The notes beneath the pieces were generated by a model. That model saw nothing but the letters and a program-made list of their open reading frames with translations. It was not told where the DNA came from and ran no database searches. Positions 48,393 through 60,727 of a stretch of 64,000 nucleotides of DNA are shown here, one piece after another; position 1 is the first letter of the stretch; the number at the start of each line of letters is the position of its first letter. The stretch is from Spongilla lacustris. Lineage: Eukaryota > Porifera > Demospongiae > Spongillida > Spongillidae. A program made the translations under genes and the position numbers. The stretch spans positions 1 to 64,000 of the forward strand of contig OX442433.1 of the NCBI GenBank assembly GCA_949361645.1, written 5' to 3'.

Positions 48393-48943
48393 GGACAGAC
48401 ACTTTTAATGTCAGGAGTGGTGCAGACCTAGCCACCATTTGAACAAAGTCCAGTTAGAGGCCTAGCTCTCCCTAGACCAGGTGTCCTCAGGGTCCAGTGA
48501 GAGGCCATGTATTGGTACTGCTCTTAACTAGGAGTTGGCATATGGTGTTGAGATAGGAAGCTTTCACTTTTCTTTTATTCATCTTCTGTTATAAAACCGG
48601 ATATGCAATGTTAACATTTTAATTTAATACATTACTTCACTGGATGTAAACCTGATTGTCATTCAGCAGACCAGAGCATCTCAAGAGGAATGTTTTTCTT
48701 TTGTTTTAATCTCAAACTTGGCCATCTTTTTCTGCTCTGCTGAAGCTACTATTTTACAGGAGAGCATCGGCCGTATAAATATTTACTTGTTACATGTAGC
48801 CATAATTGCTCTTTCCTATTTTAACTGCACAATCATAAATTCAAATTAGGATTGTTGTCATAAAATGATGCGTTTGATAAATCTACATATCACGATTAAT
48901 AACAATAGGTAACTTAAATATCTTAACTCTCAAGTTGGGAACG
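48393..48943. other. Spacer before TIMM21
   Basis: About 550 bp, AT-rich from 48600. No supported gene; TIMM21 regulatory sequence is expected here. Confidence 0.4.
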
Positions 48944-49905
48944 ATGTTTCGATTCAAGATCCATCAATTGTACGTTACGGAACTCCTTACGACTTCAAGG
49001 GAAAGTCAGCGGGCAGCATTGCGAATCACTGCTGGCTTTGGGACAGCGTGTCAGCTCTACTGCAGAAACGGTTTGCACAGCTGCATCACTCAGCGTCAGC
49101 AGAGCACGGAAAGAAAAGGGCGCGGGGGATCAGCTGCTGACGTGGCAAAGAAGGAACACGAGCATGGGTCTGTCTTGTTGCAGTTCGTAGAAAAGAAACG
49201 GCCTGGCCAGCTTACAGTAGGAGCCAAAGGTGAGCAGCTAATTGCAGCACCCTACTAAACGCTTCAAACCATTAGCTGCTTGATTAGTTGTACAGGCGGG
49301 GAAAGACTTCACCTACATCCTTGTCATCTTGGGAGGCTTTGCTGTTACTGGGTTCCTGTTCTGGACAGTGGGAAGTGAATTTTTCTCTTCTTCAAGCACT
49401 TCATCTATATTTAGTGCTGCTCTCAAGACAGTCAAAGCTGATCCCAGAGTGAGTCAGTGTGGTATGGACACCAGAGTGAGTGTGGAGTGTGTGTACAAAC
49501 CTGTGCCACTTGTCAGGTATGTGACTTGTTGGGAGAACCAATCATTGGGTATGGGGAGGAGTCAGGAAGAGGAAGAAGGCGGGACATACTGTAAGGATGA
49601 CTAGAGTAGGACTAACTTAAGAACTATTTGACATGTGTAGGAATCAGAAGTATGTTGTTGGGGACAAGGAATACATGAGGATGAAGTTCTATGTCAAAGG
49701 AACCAAGAGAAAAGCTAATGTCCAACTGGACTTGGTGAAGGTATTACCCCACCCCTCTTGTACCCTCCTTATCCCCCCTTATTTCCTCATACCCTTTCCT
49801 CTTGAACATGTTCAGAATAATAACGGCAAGTACAACTGCAGATTTCTGTTTGTTGAACTTGAAGGACCTCCGCATAGTACCATTGTGATCACTGATAATC
49901 GATAG
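48944..49905 (+). CDS. TIMM21: TIM21, mitochondrial inner-membrane translocase subunit
   Basis: Tethers TIM23 to TOM and to respiratory-chain assembly (family knowledge). Start at 48944 (MFRFKIHQL); the N terminus is Arg/Ser/Gln-rich like a presequence. An exon from 49296 encodes AGKDFTYILVILGGFAVTGF (the single TM segment), then SEFFSSSSTSSIFSAAL. Later exons from about 49641 and 49816 encode YMRMKFYVKGTKRKA and YNCRFLFVELEGPPHSTIVI to the stop at 49905. The exon 1 to exon 2 phase is ambiguous (donor at 49215 or 49230), and the segment around 49440-49520 did not align well, so one exon may be misjoined. Confidence 0.85.
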
Positions 49906-49975
49906 ATCAAGACCAAGACAATCATCATTATTTAAAGACAAACATTGGGCATGTATGCGCGGGGCAGCTCATGTG

Positions 49976-50290
49976 TGAAGGATACAGGGGTGTGTGAATA
50001 TACAGGGGTGTGTGAAGGATACAGGGGTGTGTGAAGGATACAGGGGTGTGTGAATATACAGGGGTGTGTGAAGGATACAGGGGTGTGTGAAGGATACAGG
50101 GGTGTGTGAATATACAGGGGTGTGTGAAGGATACAGGGGTGTGTGAAGGATACAGGGGTGTGTGAAGGATACAGGGGTGTGTGAATATACAGGGGTGTGT
50201 GAAGGATACAGGGGTGTGTGAAGGATACAGGGGTGTGTGAAGGATACAGGGGTGTGTGAATATACAGGGGTGTCAGTGCTGGTGTACAGG
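49976..50290. repeat. 18/19-bp minisatellite downstream of TIMM21
   Basis: About sixteen units of GATACAGGGGTGTGTGAAG or TATACAGGGGTGTGTGAA in a patterned order, lying between the convergent TIMM21 and TMEM231 stops and reaching into the TMEM231 3' end. Confidence 0.92.
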
Positions 50291-50294
50291 GGTG

Positions 50295-51447
50295 TCAGCG
50301 CTGGTGTTGTTTTCGTTTCACTGTCAGTATCAGTTGATTACCAAACACAAACCCTTGAACATGTCTGAGGATGTAGCCAAAGACAAAGGCAATGGCAAGG
50401 TATTGTATCCATGCAAATTTGAGTAGCTGCCAGAACCCTGGAGTATACACGATGGTCTGGGTAGGGTATTGGAGCTCCACTTGTAGTGTGAAGTTAGCAC
50501 TCACACCTGGCTCCCACACAGGGTAAGTGTTGTGCAGCACTGAGGTAACTAAACAAGAGTCTGCTGAGAGGGACACCTGAGCTAGCTAGCTTCATGGCTC
50601 ACCATTTCGGGCTCTGTAGGCTCTAAGAATGTTGTAAATCTCAAAGTCGTTTGTGAAAACACTTGAAGAATTGAGGAGGGAAGAATTGTAGGATGTGATG
50701 AGGCCACTAGCAGGCAAAGGTACCCTCTGATCTAGCCTCAACTCTCCGCCAATCCAGAGCTTGGAGCTTGGAGCTGACCATGACTGAGTAGTGTAGACAA
50801 GAGACTGCATCACATATGAAGAGAAGAGCTACAGGAGCAGAGGACACAAGCCAGGAATTAGATACTAGACCCTAGCAGCGCATTCTATATAATAACGAAT
50901 TGCTTCAGCTTACACTCAACCGAACTTCAAAAAAAAGTAGCAACCGAAGTGAGCTGACCGTTATATTAAGGTCAGTGAATTTAACGGTCAGCTTTAAACC
51001 ATCATTAATTCCATCTCGATTTGAGTCCTCCTCTTTTGACTGGGAGGGCCAAATGCTGGGTTCAACGCCAATTGAAGTAACACACTTACCTTAATCGTAG
51101 GGAATGCTTCCTCGTCGGGTTGTAGCATCAAATTGTGCGCTGGATAGCTGGTCCATGTTCTGCAAGTGCCCAAGGCATCGCACAGCTGTAAAATTTGTTG
51201 GTTTGAATAGTATACTTGTGGTTGTTCCCGATATGAACTAGTATACTGCCATAGATCTGCAATACTACTATGAAGTAAAGAGTCGTGAGCTTCAATTAGA
51301 ATGCTTACCATTTGTGAAGTAGGCCACAAAAAATGGCGGGACAATAATTGCACAGTAAATTAGTATTTGAAACAAAGTTGCTTTCGAACACAAGGTAGCG
51401 TAATGCCTCTCCACATGTGTACGGGAGTAAACATTATATAGCACCAT
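50295..51447 (-). CDS. TMEM231: TMEM231, ciliary transition-zone protein
   Basis: Two-pass membrane protein of the MKS (B9) module of the ciliary transition zone. Start at 51447 (MVLYNVYSRTHVERHYATLC), matching the family N terminus. Exons, 5' to 3': 51447-~51309, ~51259-51092, ~51039-50928, ~50830-50601, ~50549-50295. The first TM segment is in exon 1 (ILIYCAIIVPPFFVAYF) and the last is near YTPGFWQLLKFAWIQYLAIA. Others: REQPQVYYSNQQIL, EEDSNRDGINDGLKL, QSLVYTTQSWS, GGELRLDQRVPLP. Indicates an organism that builds cilia. Confidence 0.9.
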
Positions 51448-51886
51448 TCCTGACCAATGTCATGGCAACCCTAATATATTATTTTGGGGGCGGGCCCGAG
51501 GCAATCAGTTTACTATTTAGTATTTCGACTAACTCGCATGTTCTTGGTCTAAGCTTACATGTGAAGTTACGACAGCACGTGTTCCAGGCCATTTGCTGGT
51601 TATGTTAGTCTATTGTTGCATAACTATACTACATATACAATTCTGCAATGCTATGTTTAATTCGTTTGCCTGCTTACTGCAGTTGTCATGGAGGCATGTT
51701 CACTTAGTCCTGACAATGATGGAAGAGGCTTCACTGTATTATTTTTGCATAAGAGTAGGTTGAGACTTTAGAGCGCCCATTGGTGCTTGAGGATCACTTT
51801 TGCGCTTCTTTCAAACAGTTATCCGGCTGCTTGCCCACTTTTGCAATTGTCACTGCTACCATGATCCTCAGTTGTCGTTAGGAATT

Positions 51887-51952
<66 letters not shown>

Positions 51953-52045
51953 GTGCGCCGGTGTGTGTGTGTGTGGATGGTGCATTTGTGTGTCCTACAT
52001 CACCAATTTTATTTTTTTAGGAGTGCTAGTCACTCGCTCCACTTT
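51448..52045. other. Spacer upstream of TMEM231
   Basis: No recognised gene. Holds a (GT)n run at 51889-51957 that may lie in a 5' UTR intron of the small frame at 52046 (acceptor TTTTTTTAG at 52020). Confidence 0.4.
51889..51957. repeat. (GT)n microsatellite
   Basis: GT run with late GC interruptions. Confidence 0.9.
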
Positions 52046-52314
52046 ATGGCTTCCAACGCCGATGAAATCATTACTAACAAAACGAAGTTTGCTAAAGTTG
52101 AAATTGTGTTCAGCATAACTCTAAATCGGAAAGTCATAGTACCAAACAAATTCGGCAGTAAGTTTCAAACTTGTCTTCTACAGTTCCTTTTCATAACCGC
52201 TAACATTTCGCTTCAACGGTGACAAAGATATAATGCAATAAACCTCTTATCCGAGCGAATCTTATCTTATCAGATCCGAAAGAAGAAGCAGAACGAAGAA
52301 ACTTTTTTTGTTAA
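52046..52314 (+). CDS. Possible small two-exon gene, function unknown
   Basis: An ATG at 52046 opens a frame (MASNADEIITNKTKFAKVE) with a good donor GTAAGT at about 52160. A later acceptor (TTATCAG, 52273) continues in phase to a stop at 52314 (NPKEEAERRNFFC). The product would be about 50 residues. No family recognised; only the splice-site fit and position opposite TMEM231 support it. Confidence 0.3.
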
Positions 52315-52734
52315 GGCTCGAGTGTGGGAACGAGTGAGCGTTATCTCTGTTGTCTGAGCTTTCTAAGCGTCGGCATATTTACTGCATTGTAGGTATTGGA
52401 CGGCTCTGTTCGAATACGCGCGCTCGCTAAAGTCTAATTGGCTCTACGGTACATTGGCAATAGTGGGATCGGGTGTTATGCTAATCGTATACCATAAAAA
52501 TTTATCATTTGTGCGCATGCGTGTTCAGACGCCGGGCCACACTGTAGCCCTTTCCTGCAAGATTCCATATTAATAAGACAGTTGCGCACTGACTGATGAT
52601 AGCGTATCATTATGTGACGTGTAAACACAGGGTGGCTCTATTAAAAAATAAAATAAAAAACATATGTTGCTACACATGCTCACTATCGACAGTTTCGCTG
52701 AGAGTAGCACTTTGGGGTGGCGCTATTGTTGAAA
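52315..52734. other. Intergenic spacer
   Basis: No supported gene. Includes an A-rich run near 52645 and CpG-containing sequence near 52400. Confidence 0.4.
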
Positions 52735-54797
52735 TTAGCAGGTTGCTACTAGCCATGTTAGACTGTGACTTTCGCTGCGGAAAGACAGAAGTGATATGGC
52801 GATAAGATATGTTACCTGCGTGCATGAATTGCATCTTACGGTAGCTAGATTGCCTTTAGATTCACTTAGAGTTGTGCGGGAACCTTGTTGGGATGAGAAT
52901 CCGTCCGACATTCCGTGGGTTTCGGCAATGTGCAGCATTCTCGGGGATGAATCCAGCGGTTTTGGCAACGAGGATCTTGCCACCAGTGGAGTGCTTAAGC
53001 TTATAGAATGTCGGTCATCCTTTGGGTTATAAGAATGGACAGAAGCTCTATCCAGCATTGGTGTGTGCATAGACGCTCTTTCTGCCATTTCCATCATGCT
53101 GGCCACTTCAGCGTCAAGCTCCTGCGACTTGTGGTGCTGAACGGAGGAAGCACAAGTCAAAAGATTCAGTTAATGGTATATATAGGGGTTAATAAATACA
53201 TACAAAGTGCTGTTTGCGCAGTCTAGCGTTTTTCAATATCTGGGTGGGGTCGGTGGAAAAACCAGTACCTCGACTATGAATTAAATTATATAGCAACTTG
53301 CTTCGTTTTCTTCTTCCGTCTTTTTAAGAGCGGCCGCTTCTACCTTCTTAAGAGTCACCTCAAACGCCTCTGCTGTGGTTTCTACCATTTTTTGTGCCTG
53401 AAAAACAAGTTGCGCCTGTAATTAATGAACTATCCATGCACGCACTATTTAACGTACATGTCCTTCGTGGCATTGAAAGACGTGGCAGAAGTTTTTCTTT
53501 TTTTTCCTGTTAATAAATGCAAATATTTTAGGGTTTTTCGGATCAAGTGTGCAGAAGGATACGCTTGATATGTTAACTGTTGCAAATAATTCCTTTGAAG
53601 GTGGAGAAACAGATCAGGTGCATGCAGGGAAAAAAAGAGAGGCTTTATTACCAGGGTATTAGCGTCAAAGAGCTTGATGCCTTTGACGGAAATGAAAAGC
53701 TTTAATCTCATTTTCCCCTTTGAGCCGTAGAGGTTTTTCAGCTGTTCGGCGGCTTCTCTCACAGTATCAATTCCATACAACTGTTCTACTTGAGCAAAGC
53801 CGAAGCCCTACATGTGTGCATTAATTCATGCAGCTAAACACAACACTTTCTAACCTTAACGTCAAAGAACTTCAAGGCTGTTGGAAGGAATATTGATTGT
53901 TAATGTTTCGATCACCACCGAGTCTTAGTTTATATATGCGCGTCCGTATAAATAACTCACCGGCAAGGCTTCCTTTTTTCTTCCACCCAGGCAGCTTCCG
54001 CTTTTGTTGCTGATGACGAGCCAAGGGAAGTTGCACGCAGAGTAAAGGTTATAAGGGTTACAGCTATATCGCTTTCCATCATGCATGGCTCACATCTTTG
54101 AGTTGCTTTTCTGCCTTCCATTGTGGCAACATCTTTCGTACCTTGCGAGCTCTGTACAGTGACTGCAAAGAGAAAAGTCTAACTTCATGTCTTCATTATT
54201 ATTCAGTGTACACAAGTATCAAATTATATATAAGATTTTTTAAAATGTAAGAACTAATCAATACCTGACAGAGTATCGCGGTTCGTCGAAGCTCCAGGTA
54301 AGCCGTTCTTTGCCTGCATATTAGGTGTGGAAACGGACGCACTATGCATATAAGGTGGGACTGCGGCCTCCCTTCTGCCACCCTTACTTAATCATTCTCC
54401 ACCAACTCTGTATGAAGATGGCGACGTCCCTAAGCCTCGCCTGCTCTCTATCGAAAGCCGGATTGTCCCAAGGTGAGTCCAGTTGGTCGATCGACCCCAT
54501 CGGATTAATAACGGTGAAGGGATCGGATTGAGGAGCCCTGTCGTATGCCGATATGGCCTCTTCAGCCCCGTCACTCTGCTGCCTGAGCCGTTTCCTATCT
54601 TTGGAGCTCAGCGCCTTTCTGAGTCGCATTTCCACTTCCTTGTCATACACCAGAAAGGGGCGGCCATCCCTTCTGCGTGAAAAACAGAGCGCTCTTCTTC
54701 GCCGCAGGTACCAACATAGTAAGACGAACAAGACTACGGTAAGTATTGCAATCACGGATATTACTGCCGCTACAACTGGCACATATATATCGACCAT
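52735..54797 (-). CDS. Single-pass membrane protein with IQ motifs and a PTB domain
   Basis: Exons, 5' to 3': 54797-54388, 54313-54265, 54162-54094, 54009-53961, 53877-53855, 53807-53652, 53592-53458, 53397-~53345, ~53143-52735. Phases agree through the seventh. Start MVDIYVPVV leads directly into a TM helix (AVISVIAILTVVLFVLLCW) stopped by YLRRRR. The cytosolic part has an IQ motif (IFIQSWWRMIKQR), a second basic helix (SLYRARKVRKML) and a Lys-rich linker. A PTB/PID domain follows: LKFFDVKGFGFAQVEQLYG, MRLKLFISVKGIKLFD, ISSVSFCTLDPKNPKIFAFI, FCHVFQCHEGHAQKMVETTA. A Ser-rich tail completes it. The PTB resembles GULP/Dab/LDLRAP1-type domains, but those are soluble adaptors. A membrane-anchored IQ-PTB protein is not one I can name. 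The 3' end and one late junction are uncertain. Confidence 0.7.
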
Positions 54798-55034
54798 CTT
54801 TGATAGAGGGGTGGGGCACGCTGCTGGAACCTTAAGGCGACACGCCCATCTTTTTGTCCCACGTGAGTATGCGATTGCATAGCAAAACACAAGAGTTCTT
54901 TAGCCTTGCGCCTTGAAAATTAACAGCATTAACACAAAACCAGTGAAACTAAAGGAAGGGCTAGCTCCGAGGACCGCGGATTTTGACTGCTTATCGCCGA
55001 AGGCTGAACTAATAAGGCATCGCTGCGCCTAGCT
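54798..55034. promoter_or_regulatory. Divergent promoter, IQ-PTB gene and LIM gene
   Basis: 237 bp between divergent start codons. No strong core elements recognised. Inferred from gene orientation. Confidence 0.5.
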
Positions 55035-58000
55035 ATGGAGGGAAAAGGTAAGACCATTCAGTGCAAAGCTTGCACCAGTGCACTTAAAGCTGCAAAGGAT
55101 GCGAAGCTATAAGTTATGCTTGACAGTCCGTAATTTGTTTCCCTCTCCCGCCCGGCACAGCGTCCCAGTGTTTCAAATGCAGGAAGGCGATCACACAAGT
55201 ACCGTACAAGTACGAGGGGATGACGTTCCACGCTCGATGTCTGCAATGCAGCACGTGTGGTATGGGGTGTGCGTATGTGTGTATGTGTGCATGTGTGTAT
55301 GTCAGCAGTGTGTATGTATATGTGACGTGTGTTCCACTGTGTGTGTATTTGTACTAGTACCTTTTTTGCGGCATACGAGCACTATGTGTGTGTGTGTGTG
55401 TGCGTGTGCGTGCGTGCGTACGTGTATGTGTGTGTGTGCGTGCGTGTATGTGTGTGTAAGTGGTGTTTGATATGTGGTTATGTTGGATAAACATTGTCTT
55501 GTGCAGTGATGTGGTCACTATATGTATTAGCTGGAGGGGTCAGTGTGTACCAATCCGTGAACTGACATACCATGGTCGCCCATCCATCCCTGTTCACGCT
55601 TGGCCCATGTGTTGTGGGGCCAAATATTCACTTTGGTCGTGCAAATGATCTCGTTTGCACACACGCCATCAGACGCGTGTCTCTCGGACGTTGAAATTCT
55701 ATAATCCGCAACTACCGCATGCATTCGACTGCCGACTGTATGAGATTTTAGGGAACGTTTCTGCATGCTTGCTTTGCATTGCTTTTGTTTCTCCAATTCC
55801 CCTACTGCCAAGCAAGTGTATTCATTTGCTATGTCTGCTTCCATTGGTGATAAGTGGTCGTTGTCATGGATACAGTTTATTCTATTTTCCCTCCAGAAAA
55901 GAAATTAGTTGGGAAGCCATTCATTGTAGCAAACTGCGGTATTTTTTGCGGAGAACAGGTAATGGTCTACATGTACAGTGTAACCTAACACCACTACATG
56001 TAACCCTTTCATTTCCCCTTAGTGCAAATTCAATTTCATCGAACACCCACCAGTCAACAGTCCCCCTGCTAGCAAGGTATGTCCCTGTAGATGCCTTGCC
56101 AACATCCCCCTCATAAAGTGTGACCCTCTATCCCTCACAAGCAGACAAGAGACGGTGCCGTGAGTCCTGACCTCATCACAGATATTGAAGCGCTGCAATC
56201 GGTGGCTCAAGTGGCACAAAGGAGGTCAAGTTCTCCTCTCCTTCCCTTGGAGAGGGTCACAGACTACCCTGTCGCTCACTCTCTAACAAATTTGAGATTG
56301 TCCCAATCACCCAATACACACCACCGTCCCTCATCTATCTCGCCAGTCCCTGAATCCCATTATTCTTCTAACTCAACACTAAACAGGTCGGACTCTCTCT
56401 CTGCCATCAGCGAGACTAGTGGTACTTCAGACACCAGCAAACAACCTGCCCAGAAGAGAATCCTTAAGAAGACGAATGGCCCACGAAGGACTTCCACCAA
56501 TCACGTTAGGTGGAATCTAGATGGTGTTGAACATCCTTCAGAAGATGGGGACAGTACTTCAATGGATTCAGTGGAAGCAGGTGGGCCTGGGGACCTATAT
56601 CGTCAGGCCAAGGAAAAGTACCAGAGGTCTAGGAGCACGTGGAAAGACTTTGAAGCTCCACCTCTTGCTGGTAGCACCGGCCTTACCCCTGCCCCACCAA
56701 GGGTGCAACAGAAGGCAAGCTTCCCTCCTAATGGTCTGCCCCTCTCCCCCATACACAAAGCTTCACCAGTCAGGTTCCCTGGATACTATGAGCTGAGTCC
56801 CCAGACCCTAACAGCCTCCCACTCCACCCCACTGAGAACTGGGAAGGAGCCCTATGGTGGAGAAGGTGTCAACAGTGGGGATGATACAAGGGCATCAGAA
56901 ATCATGGCAGCTGGATTTCCAGTTCTCAAGATAAATGACTCCTCCCTTGCAAGCCTCGAGGTTACTGCAGCAGAGGATGGGCGGGGCGTGCACATGTTTG
57001 AATTTCCACAAGAGACCCCTCGACCTCAAGCTCCTCCCACTGCCATGGGCCCTGGTGTCACAGGCCCTGGTGTCATGGGTCCAGTGTCAAATAACCGAGT
57101 ACCGATGACCTTGTTGGACGATGATGATGCATCAGACTATGACCACCTTGCAGAGAAAGCACCAAGTGGCCCCCTAAGGGTGCCAAGTGATACCCAAAGG
57201 GCACCAAGTGACACCCAAAAGGCACCAAATGACACCAGAAGGGCACCAAATGACACCCAAAGGGCACCAAGTGACACCCAAAGGGCACCAAGTGACCTCC
57301 AAAAGGTACCAAATGACACCCAAAGGGCACCAAATGACACCCAAAGGGTGCCAAGTGACATCCAAAGGGCACCAAGTGACCTCCAAAAGGTACCAAATGA
57401 CACCCAAAGGGTGCCAAGTGACACCCAAAGGGCACCAAATGGCCCCCTAAGGGCACCAAGTGACACCCAAAGGGTGCAAAGTGACACCCAAAGGGCACCA
57501 AGTGACCTCCAAAAGGTATCAAATGATGCCCAAAGGGCACCAAATGACACCCAAAGGGTGCCAAGTGACACCCAAAGGGCACCAAGTGACCTCCAAAAGG
57601 TACCAAATGACACCCAAAGGGTGCCAAGTGACACCCAAAGGGCACCAAGTGACACCCAAAGGGCACCAAGTGGCCCCCTAAGGGCACCAAGTGACACCCA
57701 AAGGGCACCAAGTGGCCCCCTAAGGGCACCAAGTGACACCCAAAGGGTGCCAAATGACACCCAAAGGGCACCAAGTGGCCCCCTAAGGGCATTAAGTGAC
57801 ACCCAAAGGGTACCAAGTGACACCCAAAGGGTACCAAGTGACACCCAAAGGGCACCAAGTGGTCCCCTAAGGGCACCAAGTGACACCCAAAGGGCACCAA
57901 GTGGCCCCCTAAGGGCACCAAGTGACACCCAAAGGGCACCAAGTGTTATAGGTCTTCCTGCTACAATGATTGCAATGACCCCCTCATCGGCTATGACAGC

Positions 58001-60320
58001 AAGTGGTCCAGGTGGACCCTTAGCAAGTGGTCCAGGTGGACCCTTAGCAAGTGGTCCAGGTGGACCCCTAGCAAGTGGTCCAGGTGGACCCTTAGCAAGT
58101 GGTCCAGGTGGACCCTTAGCAAGTGGTCCAGGTGGACCCCTAGCAAGTGGTCCAGGTGGACCCCTAGCAAGTGGTCCAGGTGGACCCCTAGCAAGTGGTC
58201 CAGGTGGACCCCTAGCAAGTGGTCCAGGTGGACCCCTAGCAAGTGGTCCAGGTGGACCCCTAGCAAGTGGTCCAGGTGGACCCCTAACAGTTGTACAGCA
58301 CTCTACTGTCCGAACATCACAACCGGAACGGTCCAATGACTTAGCCAAGTACACCAAGTGGGATATTGAAGAGGCCATTCAAGTGTTAGAGCAAGAGATG
58401 AACGCTCTTGAAAGGATAACCAACTTTACAACTACCACACCTCTGGCCACACCCACACCTCCACTGGTCACACCTACACCACCTCTGGCCACACCCACAC
58501 CTCCACTGGTCACACCTACACCACCTCTGGCCCCACCCACACCTCCACTGGTCACACCTACACCACCTCCAGCCCCACCCCCAGCCCCAGTGGGACAGGT
58601 GGTTCACAATGGGAATCAAATCTGGCCAGGGACTTTCCCTGAGTCTCAAAGTACAGACATGGCAACTCTCCACTCCCTTCCACAAGCAATCCCTCCCTCT
58701 CCTTGGCTGGTGACCCAACCCTCCCCTTCACCTCCACCCCTACCATCCCCTTCCAACCTTCCAGAGACCCACCCCTCTCCACTATCACTGACCCAACCCT
58801 CCCCTTCACCTCCACCACTACCAGTAAAGAACAGAAGGATTAGTCGTTCAGACAGGGACATGGAAGGCAACCTTGTTTCCAATGTAGCTGGAATGCAAAG
58901 CAAAGATCTCAAAGAAGTGGAACTAACACACGACTCCAAACATCTGCCCCCAGTTATTGAAATTTCATCGCTGACCCCCCCAGAAGGGGACCATGGAGAG
59001 CTAATTCTACCCCCACCATCCCAGTTTCTTGATATCCCTCCAAAACTCAAAGATGATGACAGTGATGACTATTTTGACCTGCTAGAACCCAACGCTTGCA
59101 AAGCTTTGCCACAAGAAGCCCTGTCTCCAGTGAAGACAGGCTTACGTGACCCACCCACGGCCTTGCCCTTAGGCTTAGCTTCTACTGAGGAAGAGTGGAG
59201 CAGGGATGCCAATTCCAGGGGAAGTCCCCTACATAAGGGAGGTCCTCTAAAAATGGGACCCTCCCTCACACATCATGAGCCACACCCCGTGCAGCGTGTC
59301 CAGTCGTCAAGGTTACCCTCAACATCAACAAAAGTAAGTGAACAAGAAGCACAAGGCTCAACACTGGGTCCAGGAAGAGAAAGGTTGACAACCACTAGGG
59401 CTCTCCATATATCTGACTCAGAGTCATCTCTAAATGATGCACACCGCATGGCCAAAGAGAGGCGAAGTGGGGTTCCAATGCAAGCACCACTGCACATCAA
59501 ACCACCACCTTCACAGGCTGGGGCCAACCAGAGACTTGTGTCAAGCCAAGTGGAGAGACCCTTACAGGGGGATAGGCACTTGAGAAGGACTTGCAGCCAG
59601 GCTCCAGTGCCCCTGCTGAATGATAAATTCAACCCAACTAGGCACCAAGTACAGAGTACAGTGGGCATCGATGGCATGGCAACAGATCTGGAGATGGAGT
59701 GTAAGAAGAATCTTCAAGAAGCATGGCCAACATGTGGTAAGTGTGTATCTAGTCAAGAGCATCAAGGGCCTCAGTTTGTTGGTATCCTTGGTAACCCATT
59801 TTTGTGGTATATAGGTTTGGATGCTAGGCCAGAATTGCTTGAATACTAAGTACACATATCTTCCCCACACCACACACAGCTGTTTGTGGTAAATTGATTG
59901 TCAATTCTCCAGTCCACCATGAGAAAAGTTCTTATCACAGCAAGTGTTTTCACTGCGTTCAGTGTGGTATGTTGCTGGAGATGGACAAATAACCAGTTAA
60001 TAACCTAAGCTCCTCCCCCCATCAGGTTGCTCCTTGGTTGACAAAACAGTTTACAGGACACGAATGGGCCTATGCTGTAAGGAGCATCAGGCTTCCATAC
60101 CCAGTACAACCCCTTCTCAGACAAGACGCACTGACCATCAGGTATGCAGTACTTTTGGTTCTATCACATGGTAATCTCCTCCTTTTTAATTCAGTCTGGG
60201 TATCCAGGCCACTCCCACTACCATCATTCATTGCCTGGTGGCAGTGTGACTTCAGTCTAACCTTCCCACTCACTCTTATCTATTCTATTCTCACTATTCC
60301 ATTGTCTCTTATTTTAGTGA
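55035..60320 (+). CDS. Two-LIM protein with a long minisatellite-rich middle
   Basis: Exons 55035-55047, 55161-55259, 55897-55958, 56023-56076, 56142-59736, 59880-59966, 60026-60141, then probably a stop at 60318; about 1340 residues. N-terminal LIM domain: CFKCRKAI, FHARCLQCSTC and CGIFCGEQC, with Cys/His spacing of the LIM pattern. C-terminal LIM: AVCGKLIV, HSKCFHCVQCGCSL, CCKEHQ. Between them lies a 3.6-kb exon, rich in Ser, Pro and Thr, with three in-frame minisatellites. It also has a short helical stretch before the Pro repeats (YTKWDIEEAIQVLEQEMNAL) and acidic patches (DDDSDDYFDL). LIM pairs bind proteins, often at the actin cytoskeleton or junctions; a scaffold role is an inference. 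The specific family is not recognised. Intron 55260-55896 has a GT-rich run (55265-55456). Confidence 0.75.
57175..57945 (+). repeat. Coding 21-bp minisatellite in the LIM gene
   Basis: About 36 in-frame copies encoding APSDTQR with variants (VPNDTQR, APSDLQK, APSGPLR). Variants recur in blocks, suggesting expansion of multi-unit segments. Confidence 0.95.
57998..58288 (+). repeat. Coding 24-bp minisatellite in the LIM gene
   Basis: Twelve in-frame copies encoding ASGPGGPL. Units differ almost only at one silent site (CCCTTAGC or CCCCTAGC). Confidence 0.95.
58430..58585 (+). repeat. Coding Thr/Pro repeat in the LIM gene
   Basis: In-frame units encoding ATPTPPLV or VTPTPPLA, ending in a Pro/Ala-rich run. 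Confidence 0.9.
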
Positions 60321-60727
60321 TCAGATGTCATGCGTACTGATATTGATGCGGGCGCCTCCCCTCGCCACCTTATAGCTAGCTCCCGCCTTGCCATGAAGTG
60401 CACGTGAGCATACGCACGCACAACACACCCTGCCCCCATATCTCTATAGGTAGTATGTATAACTTCGTAGTACTCGCTTCGCGTACGCTCATCTGTCTCA
60501 TGAGAGTATCAGGTGAGACGACGTTTTAACGTTTATACCAACATCCGGCACACAATGACATAAAATAATACATACAGTGTTGAAAAGACACAAACGTAAC
60601 ATGCACAAATACAAGCATGAAGCACATACGCACACACACACACACATGCACGCGCACGAACGCACAACTACACACACATGTGCACGTGCACCCGAACGCA
60701 TGAGGCTATAGGTGAGACAGAGATAAA
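60321..60727. other. Spacer between LIM gene and Rap-like GTPase
   Basis: Convergent 3' ends. Contains CA-rich and ACGCAC-type low-complexity sequence (about 60600-60710). No gene seen. Confidence 0.45.

Noticed and set aside
47627..48438. Three overlapping minus-strand frames of 224-252 codons
   Set aside because: All come from the 26-bp minisatellite, which is open in every minus frame; no start, splice or domain support.
50920..51000. Inverted repeat around GCTGACCGTTA / TAACGGTCAGC as a mobile element or terminator
   Set aside because: It lies in a TMEM231 coding exon whose translation (DGLKLTVKF) fits the family, so a chance coding palindrome is the simpler reading.
57073..58378. Long minus-strand frames over the LIM-gene repeats
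   Set aside because: They are antisense shadows of in-frame coding repeats; the plus frame continues into non-repetitive coding sequence and LIM exons.
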